From contig JBJORF010000008.1 in the NCBI GenBank assembly GCA_046049545.1, forward strand, positions 1-64,000: a DNA stretch of 64,000 nucleotides, given 5' to 3'. Positions 33,617 to 42,428 of the stretch are shown in pieces. Under the pieces are notes generated by a model. That model did no database searches, was not told the DNA's origin, and saw nothing but the letters and a program-made list of their open reading frames with translations. Within the stretch, counting starts at the first letter, position 1, and each line of letters opens with the position of its first letter. The stretch is from Romeriopsis sp046049545 (GTDB lineage Bacteria; Cyanobacteriota; Cyanobacteriia; Leptolyngbyales; Leptolyngbyaceae). The position numbers and the translations under genes were made by a program.

Positions 33617-34264
33617 TTATCCGATCTTTTGGACTTGGTTGAATTCCAATTCCACTGGGGTGTCACGGCCAAAAATCGACAACAACGCCTTGAGCTTGCT
33701 GCGTTCGCCAGCCACTTCCACCACCTCACCTTCAAAGTCCTTAAACGGTCCTGCCAGCACGGTGATTTTATCACCCGCTTCGAGGTCAATTTTCTGGACT
33801 GGCTCCTGCTCCTTCACCCGTTTGAAGATGCGATCGACTTCGCCGGGACTCAGGGGCATCGGCTTTACATGTCCACGCCCACGGCCATAACGCCGCTTTT
33901 GTTCGGAACCCACAAAGTTGATCACGTTGGGCGTGTTTTTGATCACCTGCCACACTTCATCGTCGAGCAACATCCGGATCAGCACATAACCGGGAAATAC
34001 CTTTTCTTGGATCTCCTTGTTCTTGCCGTCCTTCTGATGCTTCAGCATCGGCGATTCAGGGATCTGCACGTCGATGATGCGGTTTGCCACATCCAGGGTT
34101 TGCACCCGCTGCTCCAAGTTGAGTTTGACTCGCTTTTCGCAACCCGATGCGACCTGAACGGCATACCATCGCGATCGTTTAAAAATTTGCTCCTCTGACA
34201 AATCGCCGTAGGAGGCTTCCACGCCCTGTTCCGCTAAATCTTGGGAATCATCGGTATAGGTCAT
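33617..34264 (-). CDS. nusG: Transcription termination/antitermination factor NusG
   Basis: This 215-residue protein has the NGN domain (RWYAVQVASGCEKRVKLNLE near residue 32, KVFPGYVLIRMLLDDEVWQV near residue 87) and a C-terminal KOW domain (AGDKITVLAGPFKDFEGEVV near residue 164). It couples RNA polymerase to Rho or ribosomes. The acidic N-terminal extension of about 30 residues (DDSQDLAEQGVEASYGDLSE) is longer than in E. coli but common in cyanobacteria. Its start overlaps the secE stop by four bases, indicating translational coupling. Confidence 0.97.
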   Translation of the reverse strand: MTYTDDSQDLAEQGVEASYGDLSEEQIFKRSRWYAVQVASGCEKRVKLNLEQRVQTLDVANRIIDVQIPESPMLKHQKDGKNKEIQEKVFPGYVLIRMLLDDEVWQVIKNTPNVINFVGSEQKRRYGRGRGHVKPMPLSPGEVDRIFKRVKEQEPVQKIDLEAGDKITVLAGPFKDFEGEVVEVAGERSKLKALLSIFGRDTPVELEFNQVQKIG

Positions 34265-34473
34265 CCGAACACCGCCTTTTGAACAACTTTGAACAGTTCA
34301 TCGATGCCATAGACCAAGAATGCTGACAGGGTCACCATCAACATCACCGCCACAGATTCATTGATTAACTGCTGACGGCTAGGCCAAGTGACCTTTCCCA
34401 GTTCGGCTTTCGCTTCCTGGGCAAATTCCTGGGGGTTAAACCCGGGCTTTGTGTCTGGCGCTTTTTCTGCCAT
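34261..34473 (-). CDS. secE: Preprotein translocase subunit SecE
   Basis: The 70-residue protein has the conserved amphipathic segment FAQEAKAELGKVTWPSRQQL and one membrane helix (VAVMLMVTLSAFLVYGIDEL). It is the small essential subunit of the SecYEG channel. GGAG precedes the start. It overlaps nusG by four bases and follows tRNA-Trp. Confidence 0.96.
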   Translation of the reverse strand: MAEKAPDTKPGFNPQEFAQEAKAELGKVTWPSRQQLINESVAVMLMVTLSAFLVYGIDELFKVVQKAVFG

Positions 34474-34609
34474 TGCCGTAAGTTCTCCTGTCGGTGTGGT
34501 TCGGGGTTTTCAGTAGAAAGCAGGCGCAAACCAACACAAAAGGTTGATTATCCGCCTGCCTCACACTTTGACCGATTTCGTCAAATTGACCAGTGGTCAA
34601 ATTGTCCAG

Positions 34610-34682
34610 CGCGCCCTGAAGGACTCGAACCCTCGACATCAGGTTTTGGAGACCTGCGTTCTACCAACTGAACTAAGGACGC
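34610..34682 (-). tRNA. trnW(CCA): tRNA-Trp(CCA)
   Basis: The 73-base tRNA has acceptor stem GCGTCCT/AGGGCGC with one G-U pair, D-arm AGTTCAGTTGGTAGAAC, anticodon loop CTCCAAA (anticodon CCA) with stem CAGGT/ACCTG, and T-loop GGGTTCGAGTCC. It sits between rplS and secE, the usual cyanobacterial order. Confidence 0.95.
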
Positions 34683-34760
34683 ACGATCTGAACAATCTGA
34701 CTGTATCCCGGCATTCAAAGAATACCAATACTCCCAGTCTAGCAGCTTGAGTGCCAAATT

Positions 34761-35123
34761 TTACGATTCGCGATCGAAACGTTGTTTCAGACGGGCCGAC
34801 TTACCAGTGCGCTGACGGAGGTAATACAACTTGGCACGACGGACTTTACCGCGACGAATCACTTTCACGTCTTCAATCTTGGGGGAATGCAGCAGGAAAA
34901 CCCGCTCTACACCAACCCCTTGAAAGACCCGACGAACCGTGATGTTCTGGGAAATTCCGCTACTTGCCTTGGAGATTACGACACCTTCGTAGGGCTGCAC
35001 ACGTTCTTTGTCGCCCTCACGAATTTTGACGCCAACTCGCACGGTGTCACCCACGTAAATGACCGGAAGTTCCGGCTTCATTTGCTCCTCTTCAAGGGAG
35101 CGGATGATTGCTTGTGCGTTCAT
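34761..35123 (-). CDS. rplS: Ribosomal protein bL19
   Basis: The 120-residue protein has the L19 signature in YVGDTVRVGVKIREGDKERV and the conserved RVFLLHSPKIEDVKVIRRGK followed by VRRAKLYYLRQRTGKSARLK. It is located at the 30S-50S interface. It is the first gene of the translation cluster on this strand and is followed by tRNA-Trp. Confidence 0.98.
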   Translation of the reverse strand: MNAQAIIRSLEEEQMKPELPVIYVGDTVRVGVKIREGDKERVQPYEGVVISKASSGISQNITVRRVFQGVGVERVFLLHSPKIEDVKVIRRGKVRRAKLYYLRQRTGKSARLKQRFDRES

Positions 35124-35286
35124 TGCTTGTTACTTTTGGCAAAAGTCACGATTATCAATAGTAGTCTAGGTAACTGATTTCTGTCTATATATTTCTTTAG
35201 TGTTTTTTCGTGCAGGGTGGATCAGCGGAAGGCTTACACTGGATCAAGTTGAGTTCGAAGTGTCTAAGTGGTTTTCTAAGCGGTTT

Positions 35287-36624
35287 ATGAGTGAGTCTAC
35301 GGTTCGTCCGGCCACGATTACGCAGGTGCGCGCTGATTCGATCGGGGCCGAGATTGGTTTGGCGATCGGCGATCGGGTGGTGGCGGTGAATGGCCAAGCA
35401 CCTCGGGACTTGATTGACTATCAGTTTTTCTGTGCGGATGAGTTTTTGGAGCTGGAGATTCTTGATCCTCAGGGTAAGACCTATGTGGTCGAGATTGAAA
35501 AGGACTATGACGAGGATCTAGGGCTGGAGTTTGATCAAGCGCTGTTTGATGGGCTGATCCAATGTACGAACCGTTGCCCGTTCTGCTTTATCGATCAGCA
35601 GCCACCGGGGAAGCGGGAGAGCTTGTACTTCAAGGATGATGATTATCGCCTGAGCTTTCTGTATGGCAGTTATCTGACGCTGACCAATCTGCCTGCTAAG
35701 GAATGGGAGCGGATCGCGGCGATGCGATTGTCGCCCCTGTACGTGTCCGTCCATGCAACGGAAGCCGATGTGCGATCGCGCCTGCTCAAGAACCCGCGCG
35801 CCGGACAGATTCTGGATCAGTTGCAGTGGTTTGCCGACCATGAGTTGCAGATTCACGCGCAGGTGGTGCTTTGTCCAGGGATTAATGACGGCGAGCATTT
35901 GACCCAGACTTTGCGGGATTTGGCGCGGTTTCATCGGGGTGATTTTCCGGCGGTAGCTTCCGTTGCCGTGGTGCCCGTGGGCCTCACCCGATTTCGGCCC
36001 GAGGACGACGAACTGATTCCAGTCGATCAAGCGAAAGCGCGGGAGGTGATTTCGCAGGTGAAGGCTTTGCAGGCAGAGTTCCAGAAATCCCTGGGATCGA
36101 CAGTGGTGTGGTTGGCGGATGAGTGGTTTCTGATGGCGGGCTGGGAACTGCCGTCGGAGCAGGATTACGAAGATTATCCCCAGATTGGCAATGGGGTTGG
36201 GTCAATTCGGCAGTTTATTAAGCAGTTTGAGCAGGCGGCCGATCGAAGGTTACCCGCTGCGGTTTCGCCCCGGAAACTGACTTGGATTGTGGGGAATGCG
36301 GTGGAGTTGGCATTTCAACCGATCGTGGCGCGGTTGAATTCAGTTGAAGGGCTCGATGTGCAGATGGTAGCGCTGCACAGTGACTATTGGGGCCAGACGA
36401 TGACGGTGACGGGGTTACTGACGGGGCAGGATATTCTAGCGGCATTGCAGGGGTGCGATCTTGGTGATGGGATTGTGTTGCCATCGGTCATGTTGAAGCA
36501 TGGGGAGCCGGTATTTCTGGACGACATGCGGGTGGCGGACTTAGCCGCGCAGTTAAACACGCAAATTTGGATTGCGGATGGGGTGGATGGGTTGATCGAT
36601 CGGTGCTGTGGCGTAAAATCTTAG
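35287..36624 (+). CDS. DUF512/TIGR03279-type Fe-S protein
   Basis: The 445-residue protein has a PDZ-like N-terminus (ITQVRADSIGAEIGLAIGDR), a cysteine cluster QCTNRCPFCFIDQQPPGKRE near residue 94 resembling a radical-SAM CxxxCxxC, and the DUF512 C-terminal domain including IVGNAVELAFQPIVARLNSV. It matches the group annotated as a putative Fe-S-containing cyanobacterial oxidoreductase (TIGR03279). The reaction is unknown. I start at ATG 35287 because the upstream extension, in frame from 35200, has no family similarity. Its stop shares four bases with the convergent pyrC stop. Confidence 0.9.
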   Translation: MSESTVRPATITQVRADSIGAEIGLAIGDRVVAVNGQAPRDLIDYQFFCADEFLELEILDPQGKTYVVEIEKDYDEDLGLEFDQALFDGLIQCTNRCPFCFIDQQPPGKRESLYFKDDDYRLSFLYGSYLTLTNLPAKEWERIAAMRLSPLYVSVHATEADVRSRLLKNPRAGQILDQLQWFADHELQIHAQVVLCPGINDGEHLTQTLRDLARFHRGDFPAVASVAVVPVGLTRFRPEDDELIPVDQAKAREVISQVKALQAEFQKSLGSTVVWLADEWFLMAGWELPSEQDYEDYPQIGNGVGSIRQFIKQFEQAADRRLPAAVSPRKLTWIVGNAVELAFQPIVARLNSVEGLDVQMVALHSDYWGQTMTVTGLLTGQDILAALQGCDLGDGIVLPSVMLKHGEPVFLDDMRVADLAAQLNTQIWIADGVDGLIDRCCGVKS

Positions 36625-37658
36625 GGATAAATCATTTGCCAAGTCATTTCCTGTCCCGCCCACAAAGGCACCAGCCCAACTTCTGTAAAGGGAATTTCAT
36701 CAGGCACCTGCCAGGTCTGTTTGATCAATGTAATGCGCTCCGGATTGCGGGGCAATTGATAGAAATCCGGGCCATAAAAACTCGCAAATGCCTCCAATTT
36801 ATCCAGCGCATCGACACTTTCAAATGCCTCCGCATACAGCTCGATCGCGTGTAACGCCGAGTAACACCCGGCACAGCCACAGCCACTTTCTTTGGCATTC
36901 TTCGCGTGGGGCGCACTATCGGTACCCAGAAAAAACTTTGGATTCCCCGAAGTCGCTGCTTTTAACAGGGCCGATCGATGTTCCTCGCGCTTCAAAATCG
37001 GTAAACAATAAAAATGCGGTCGAATGCCACCTTGGAAAATGCTATTGCGATTGAATAGTAAATGCTGGGGCGTAATGGTCGCGGCCACATGATTCGCCGA
37101 CACAACATACTGGGCTGCATCCGCCGTCGTAATGTGTTCAAACACGACGCGAAGATTGGGAAAACGTTCCTTGAGCGGGATTAAATGCCGATCGATAAAC
37201 ACCTTTTCCCGATCGAACACATCAACCGTGTGATCAGTCACTTCCCCATGCAGCAGCAACGGTAGGTCAACTTCCTGCATCGCCTCAAACACCCGATCGC
37301 ACTTACGGAGATCCGTCACTCCCAGATCGGAATTCGTTGTTGCCCCAGCGGGATAATATTTGACTGCTTTGACAAATCCGGAAGCCTTCGCCGCGATAAT
37401 TTCCTCGGGGCTGGTATTGTCGGTCAGGTACAGCGTCATCAGTGGCTCGAACTCTAAACCCGCCGGAATCACCGCCAGAATCCGATCGCGGTAGGCTTCA
37501 GCCTCGGCCACCGTGCGGATCGGGGGCTTCAAATTCGGCATGACGATCGCGCGGGCGAACTGGCGCGCGGTATGGGGCAGCACCGCTTTTAATGTGGCAC
37601 CATCGCGCAGGTGGAGATGCCAATCGTCCGGTCGGGTAATGGTTAGCTCTTGCATCAC
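36621..37658 (-). CDS. pyrC: Dihydroorotase (type II)
   Basis: This 345-residue enzyme closes carbamoyl-aspartate to dihydroorotate in pyrimidine synthesis. The metal-binding motifs are DDWHLHLRDG near residue 12, the lysine in GFVKAVKYYPAGATTNSDLG near residue 94, LLLHGEVTDHTVDVFDRE near residue 135, the histidine in VFEHITTADAA, and FFLGTDSAPHAKNAKESGCG near residue 243. The length and motif spacing are those of E. coli PyrC-type enzymes. It converges on the DUF512 gene with a four-base overlap. Confidence 0.97.
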   Translation of the reverse strand: MMQELTITRPDDWHLHLRDGATLKAVLPHTARQFARAIVMPNLKPPIRTVAEAEAYRDRILAVIPAGLEFEPLMTLYLTDNTSPEEIIAAKASGFVKAVKYYPAGATTNSDLGVTDLRKCDRVFEAMQEVDLPLLLHGEVTDHTVDVFDREKVFIDRHLIPLKERFPNLRVVFEHITTADAAQYVVSANHVAATITPQHLLFNRNSIFQGGIRPHFYCLPILKREEHRSALLKAATSGNPKFFLGTDSAPHAKNAKESGCGCAGCYSALHAIELYAEAFESVDALDKLEAFASFYGPDFYQLPRNPERITLIKQTWQVPDEIPFTEVGLVPLWAGQEMTWQMIYP

Positions 37659-37662
37659 TCAA

Positions 37663-37956
37663 TTATAAAACCGACGGTACTTTTTCTAAAGCTCTGCTTT
37701 TGCTCCAATACTTTTGCTCCAATATCACGGTGGCAATGTATAAATCAAATAGTGTTTCGCTACCGTCGCCAACGGTAACAATATCCGAAGCCGCCCAAGG
37801 CAGATTCAGTGTAGAAATAATGGCAGTAGGCAATGACAGAAAACCCGTAAATCCGGTATCAATCACTGCATCAACCACTTGCTGTTGTTTTTCGGAGTTG
37901 GTAACAACCAGTGAAAGTGTCGCTTCACGCTACAAGTTAACAACACCGTGCATCAT
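37663..37956 (-). pseudogene. Clan AA (retropepsin-like) aspartic protease, inactivated
   Basis: Reading from ATG 37956 gives MMHGVVNL, then an in-frame TAG at 37930-37932, then REATLSLVVTNSEKQQQ and DAVIDTGFTGFLSLPTAI, the catalytic D-T-G motif of clan AA aspartic proteases. The second conserved block (GDGSETLFDLYIATV) is present, but the frame then runs into a 14-bp tandem duplication (TATTGGAGCAAAAG twice) and stops early. The ATG overlaps the upstream small gene's stop by four bases, as expected for a coupled pair. A short GTG-started product from 37878 could still be made. I call it a pseudogene. Confidence 0.75.
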
Positions 37957-38228
37957 GGCGATTTCTTCAAACTCCGTGCACCAAAATGATCAACGGCGCG
38001 ATGACCAATGCGAATCACCCATGGTTGGGCATCAGGGTGATGCTCAAATAAGTGATTGGTTTCATTGACAAGACTTTCATCGACTTCAAAGTTCCCGGTT
38101 TCAATGTCGATCGCCACAATTTTCCCATGATTCCCCGCTTCGACTTGCTGTCGGATGCCGGATTCATAAAGCGGCTGACCCCGACTAGCGAGTTCCTCTT
38201 TGCTGTAGCGACGTTGACGGACTGTCAT
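37953..38228 (-). CDS. Small partner protein of an aspartic protease unit
   Basis: This intact 91-residue protein begins TVRQRRYSKEELASRGQPLY and contains HGKIVAIDIETGNFEVDESL and HPDAQPWVIRIGHRAVDHFG. I recall it as a common cyanobacterial hypothetical encoded directly upstream of clan AA aspartic protease genes in a toxin/antitoxin-like arrangement. Here its partner is broken. A second, decayed and partly inverted copy lies at 27032-27390. Confidence 0.75.
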   Translation of the reverse strand: MTVRQRRYSKEELASRGQPLYESGIRQQVEAGNHGKIVAIDIETGNFEVDESLVNETNHLFEHHPDAQPWVIRIGHRAVDHFGARSLKKSP

Positions 38229-38297
38229 CGATCAAGCCCCATGATTACTAGATTAGGTCTATTCTAGCTGAGGGCCATGTTCGTTGGCTTGCGTAGT

Positions 38298-38474
38298 CCC
38301 GCATCGCTTATCGGATATCTCAGCTTAATGCCGCAGGCGATTCCCTATTGGCGAACATTCGATCGGCGTTGGGGGATGCCTATGAAATGATCGATCGGCA
38401 AGAGCAGCGGTGTGAAGATCCGGATCTCGATCGGTATTTAGATGACCCTAAAGGCTTTCGGCGGCGATCGTAAT
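38298..38474 (+). pseudogene. Orphan C-terminal fragment
   Basis: A 58-residue frame without a start codon follows a TAG at 38295-38297 and reads ISQLNAAGDSLLANIRSALG, then YEMIDRQEQRCEDPDLDRYL and DDPKGFRRRS. It has codon use and charge pattern like a real helical protein end. I do not recognise the parent family. It is likely the remains of a gene truncated from the 5' side. The rest of 38475-38634 holds nothing recognisable. Confidence 0.35.
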
Positions 38475-38634
38475 GATCAAACTTAAATGATTTCTGAAGA
38501 ATCTGGTTCTTTGTTTTCAGTCTGGCGAGCTGGGGAAACTACGATCGTTTGTTGTCAACCCCGCCTTGAAATTTATTTCAAGCCGGGTCAAGGGATCTGA
38601 TTCAATTGATTTATAGGGCTTTTTATCGTATTTC

Positions 38635-39954
38635 CTAAACCAGCAGGTCATCCAGTTCGGCATAGTCCGGCAAAGTTGTATCGATCGCACTTCCATTCCG
38701 CAACACCACCCGATCGTGCTGACTGCGGGACAGCACCTCACTAAAGTGTCGCCCACTAAAAATCACCAAATCCGCTGGTAACCCCACTCCGATTCTTCCG
38801 CCTGCTTCCAAACCCATCAAATCCGCCGGGGTAGAAGTAATTGCATTCACCCAATCCCCGTAGGGCCGATCGAGGTGGGCAATCCGCACCGCTTGATTAA
38901 AGACCTCCAGCCCATCATGGTCGCCAAATCCATAGAACGGATCGCGGCAATTATCCGACGCGATCGCCACTGGCACCCCCGCCGCCTTGAGTTCATGTAA
39001 CCGCGTCACCCCGCGCCAATGGGGCGTTTGCTGCGGCTGTCGATCTTGCAAATAGAGATTGCACATCGGCAAACTGACAATCCCAATCCCCGCTTTTTTC
39101 ACCAATTTAATCGTCGTCGCTGCCGTCGTGTCCGGCTGCACTGCCAAACTGCAACAATGCCCGCAGGTAATCCGGCCTTTGAATTTATGCTTAATCGCCG
39201 CTACTGCAATTAAATGCAAACAATTCGATTCGGGATCGCCATTTTCATCGACATGAAAATCTAAATCGAGATTACGTTCTTTGGCTAATTCAAATGTCCG
39301 ATCGATTTGCGCTTCGAGATCCGGATTGAGAAACGCCACACCGCCCAAAACTGAACCCGTTGCGGCGACCAGATCCGCCAACTTCTTCCCCGCTGGCTTT
39401 AAATAATAATCCAACGATACCAAACAAACGGCTTGCAAAACCAAGCGATCGGCCCACCGATCGCGCAATTCCTGAAATACCCCGAAGCTCATTGGCCCCA
39501 GCTTGCCCGCCGAATCAATATGCGTCCGAATCGCCTTTGTTCCATGGGCATAACTGCATTTCAGCCCGAATTCTAATCGCCGATAGACATCTTCTTCCGT
39601 CCAGCGTTTGGCGGAATCTTTTTGCACGGTTTTGAGTGCTCCGGCAAAACTGCCATCGGGATTGGGCGATCGCTCCCAGGTATGTCCTTTGTCTAAATGC
39701 GTGTGCAAATCGACGCAGCAAGGCCAAACCATCCGCTGATTCAAATCAATCGACGGCACATAATCACTGCTAAATGCTCCCGCTGCCGTAATCGCCGCGA
39801 TCGCGCCTGCTTCGATTTCAATATCAACGAGCAGTAAATTATCCTTCGGCAATTTCCGCGTTACCCAATTTGTCCCCCCGACCACCAGCGACAGTGGCAC
39901 CTGAGCATTTCGCAGCCAGTAGTGCGATGCATCATGCACAGGAAACCAGGTCAT
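38635..39954 (-). CDS. Cytosine deaminase-like amidohydrolase
   Basis: The 439-residue protein is an amidohydrolase with the CodA pattern: metal-binding VDLHTHLDKGHTW near residue 80, LDFHVDENGDPESNCLHLIA near residue 232, RITCGHCCSLAVQPD near residue 262 and VAIASDNCRDPFYGFGDHDG near residue 330. These match cytosine deaminase and related isocytosine/creatinine deaminases, so a pyrimidine-salvage reaction is likely, though the precise substrate is uncertain. It overlaps the M28 peptidase stop/start by four bases, suggesting co-transcription. Confidence 0.88.
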   Translation of the reverse strand: MTWFPVHDASHYWLRNAQVPLSLVVGGTNWVTRKLPKDNLLLVDIEIEAGAIAAITAAGAFSSDYVPSIDLNQRMVWPCCVDLHTHLDKGHTWERSPNPDGSFAGALKTVQKDSAKRWTEEDVYRRLEFGLKCSYAHGTKAIRTHIDSAGKLGPMSFGVFQELRDRWADRLVLQAVCLVSLDYYLKPAGKKLADLVAATGSVLGGVAFLNPDLEAQIDRTFELAKERNLDLDFHVDENGDPESNCLHLIAVAAIKHKFKGRITCGHCCSLAVQPDTTAATTIKLVKKAGIGIVSLPMCNLYLQDRQPQQTPHWRGVTRLHELKAAGVPVAIASDNCRDPFYGFGDHDGLEVFNQAVRIAHLDRPYGDWVNAITSTPADLMGLEAGGRIGVGLPADLVIFSGRHFSEVLSRSQHDRVVLRNGSAIDTTLPDYAELDDLLV

Positions 39955-40979
39955 ACCGCCGCCCCCGTCAGATCGCCCAGCATTTGCTCAATACCCGATA
40001 CCACGATCGTCATCCGATCGTAGTCCAGTTTATCCGGGGTATCGGCCTCGGTGTGATAGTGCGGATAGCGAAACGTCGCGGTATCGGTGATCATCACTGC
40101 CGGATAGCCCACCTGCCAGAACGACCAATGATCCGACCAGCCTACCCCTGGTAATGCATTGGGTAATGCGGCTCCCTCCGAGGGGAACTTGGTATGGTGG
40201 CGGAACGAGCGAATTGCATTACGTAACAATTCCCGCGATTCCAAATTACTGACAAACCCAATAAAATTCCCTGTGTCGGGATAGAGTTTATCGATCGGTT
40301 GGGGATAGCGTTGGCTCTTGGGTGCATCGGAATAGTAGCCGATCGTCTCTAAGCTAAACATGCCGACAATCTTTTCCGCCCGCGCCTTACAGCTTTTCGC
40401 ATAGACCAAACTGCCCATCCCGGTTGTCCAGTTAAACGGCGGCTCCTCATTCGCAAAAAATACAAATCTTACCGTGCGCGAGGGCTTGCGACTGGCATAG
40501 GAACGGGCTAATGAGAGGGTGGCTGCGACCCCAGAACCATTGTCATTCGCGGCTGGGGAATTGAACGCGGAATCATAATGCGCCCCCACCACCACAATTT
40601 CCTGGGGGCGACTTGTCCCCGGAATTTCAACAATTAAATTCACAAATTCTTCGTCCAGAGCCCGATAGGTCTGCTGTTCGACGATATAACCCATATCCTC
40701 CAAGGATTTCAGCAGGAATTTTCGGGCTTTGTTCATATTGTCCATATACTGCACATTGCGCGGCCCGATCGTTGTTGCGAGCGTTTCTATATCTCTACGT
40801 AAGGCCGATCGCATTTCTGCCTGCATTGGATTTAGTGCTGGTAATGCCCCAACATATTTCGTTCCGGGCATCCAGATCATCAATAGCCACATCACAAATG
40901 CCGCTACCACGAGAATTAACGCCAGGATAGACAGGCGAAAGATCGAAGCAGATTCAAAGAAACGAATTTTCTTAGGCAT
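39951..40979 (-). CDS. M28-family membrane-anchored metallopeptidase
   Basis: The 342-residue protein has one N-terminal membrane anchor (LSILALILVVAAFVMWLLMI) and an extracytoplasmic M28 aminopeptidase domain. Zinc ligands and the catalytic pair are seen in VVVGAHYDSAFNSPAANDNG near residue 128, VFFANEEPPF near residue 173, FSLETIGYY near residue 210 and PHYHTEADTPDKLDYD near residue 315. Substrates are probably peptides in the periplasm. Its stop overlaps the start of the downstream deaminase gene by four bases. Confidence 0.92.
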   Translation of the reverse strand: MPKKIRFFESASIFRLSILALILVVAAFVMWLLMIWMPGTKYVGALPALNPMQAEMRSALRRDIETLATTIGPRNVQYMDNMNKARKFLLKSLEDMGYIVEQQTYRALDEEFVNLIVEIPGTSRPQEIVVVGAHYDSAFNSPAANDNGSGVAATLSLARSYASRKPSRTVRFVFFANEEPPFNWTTGMGSLVYAKSCKARAEKIVGMFSLETIGYYSDAPKSQRYPQPIDKLYPDTGNFIGFVSNLESRELLRNAIRSFRHHTKFPSEGAALPNALPGVGWSDHWSFWQVGYPAVMITDTATFRYPHYHTEADTPDKLDYDRMTIVVSGIEQMLGDLTGAAV

Positions 40980-41029
40980 GATGGCTCAAATATTTATACA
41001 AAACAGAAAGCAGTTATATTTCCACATTA

Positions 41030-41145
41030 ATTTGTAATTTCATCGATCCGGCTTGCCCCCAAACCCCCAATGCTGGAGGCTTTGAAATAGCTTGAGCTGG
41101 CATCTTTGGCGCGGCTCCCCCAGCATTGGGGCCGGGGGGCGGTTC
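41030..41145. repeat. GC-rich dispersed palindromic repeat
   Basis: The spacer contains CGGCTTGCCCCCAAACCCCC...AATGCTGGAGGC and GGCTCCCCCAGCATTGGGGC followed by GGGGGGC, i.e. two inverted halves of the family also found at 1195-1238. The flank TTTGTAATTTCATCGATCC parallels TTGTAATTTCGATTCATTCC at the first site. Confidence 0.65.
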
Positions 41146-41159
41146 GGCAAGACTCGGCT

Positions 41160-41729
41160 TTAAATTAAATCATCTTCCAACAGTAGTCTTCCCCGCCGCT
41201 TCCGCGCTTCCATTGCTTTTTCCAGCATCGATAATAGTCCTGGCGATTCCGTTTCCAATTGCAACAGCAATCGTTCGCCTTCATTAATATCACCGGGATC
41301 TTCGCCCGTTGCCATCACTGCTTGCAAACGGGGCATCGCCAGTTCATCGACTAACTGCACCAGGCTAAACAAACACCGATTAAATTGGCGTTCTGTTAGT
41401 TCGGCATCCTCTAGCGGAAACTCAATAATTGCCCGGATTTCACCATCTGCTGGGTCATATTCCCATTGGAGCATCTTGGTTTCCCAGGAAATGCAGAGCA
41501 TGGTTTGGAGAATTTCGTTTTTGTGGGGGTGATCTTTGATTCCGGTCAGCACACGCGGCGCATAGACTTCAAAAAATTCGCCATCTTCGTCGAGCTGAAT
41601 AATGATTAGCAGTTGCTCGATCGACTCGGCATAGACCCCCGTGATAATCCGGCTGGTCTCCGCATCGATTCGATATTTCCAGCCCTTTTGATCGAGATAG
41701 CCAGCAATTTGTTCTAGCGTGGCGGCCAT
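41160..41729 (-). CDS. YbjN/CesT-like hypothetical protein
   Basis: The 189-residue acidic protein has an alpha/beta pattern (LEQIAGYLDQKGWKYRIDAE, LLIIIQLDEDGEFFEVYAPR, MLCISWETKMLQWEYDPADG) typical of YbjN-like or type III chaperone-fold domains. Its tail (RKRRGRLLLEDDLI) is basic then acidic. Such proteins are frequent in cyanobacteria without assigned function. It lies 60 bases after coaE on the same strand and may belong to the proS-coaE transcription direction. Confidence 0.8.
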   Translation of the reverse strand: MAATLEQIAGYLDQKGWKYRIDAETSRIITGVYAESIEQLLIIIQLDEDGEFFEVYAPRVLTGIKDHPHKNEILQTMLCISWETKMLQWEYDPADGEIRAIIEFPLEDAELTERQFNRCLFSLVQLVDELAMPRLQAVMATGEDPGDINEGERLLLQLETESPGLLSMLEKAMEARKRRGRLLLEDDLI

Positions 41730-41789
41730 GGTCTACACCTCTTACTGCAATCGGGCCGCGCCCGAGACCGCTGACCCTACCTGACTAGC

Positions 41790-42428
41790 TTACCTTACCT
41801 GACTGACTGCTTGGTCAACTTGTTCGAGCAACGCTGCTGGGGTGGTGGCGTTGTCGAATACAACATCGGCCTGCTGACACTTCTGCGCGATCGGCCATTG
41901 ACTGGCAATGCGGGCTTCGGCCTGGGTCTGGGATAGCCCGTTGCGCTGCATCAACCGCTGCAATTGCTGTTCCGGGTTGCAGCGCACCACCCAAATCCGA
42001 TCGACAGTGGCCGTCAAATTCGCTTCAAACAGCAACGGCACCACCCAAACGACCGGAACCTCGGGATGCTGGGCCTGATGTTGATCGCGCAGATCGGTCA
42101 TCCGATCGCGTACAAAGGGATGAATCTGCTGCTCGACCCACTGGCGTGCCTCCGCATCGGCGAAAATGATTTCCCCGAGTTTAGGCCGATCAAGGCTGCC
42201 ATCCGCTTGCAAAATCCCTGGATAGCGATCGGCTAACCGCTGCAAAACCGGCGAACCCACTGCCACGGCCTCCCGCGCATGGACATCCGCATCCAACACC
42301 AGCCAGCCATGCTGCTGCGCCAAATGCTCGGACACCAGCGATTTCCCCATGGCAATACCCCCGGTCAAGCCGATTACGGGGGCAACTTGTCTGGGGGTGA
42401 TTTTTCTGGAGCCAACGCCGCCACTCAT
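41790..42428 (-). CDS. coaE: Dephospho-CoA kinase
   Basis: The 212-residue enzyme phosphorylates dephospho-CoA in the last step of coenzyme A synthesis. The P-loop is VIGLTGGIAMGKSLVSEHLA near residue 18; the expected serine of GKS is present, and DADVHAREAV and VPLLFEANLTATVDRIWVV follow. The adenine-binding region QLQRLMQRNGLSQTQAEARI is typical. The start overlaps the proS stop by four bases. A second CoA pathway gene, coaX, is at 47264. Confidence 0.95.
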   Translation of the reverse strand: MSGGVGSRKITPRQVAPVIGLTGGIAMGKSLVSEHLAQQHGWLVLDADVHAREAVAVGSPVLQRLADRYPGILQADGSLDRPKLGEIIFADAEARQWVEQQIHPFVRDRMTDLRDQHQAQHPEVPVVWVVPLLFEANLTATVDRIWVVRCNPEQQLQRLMQRNGLSQTQAEARIASQWPIAQKCQQADVVFDNATTPAALLEQVDQAVSQVR

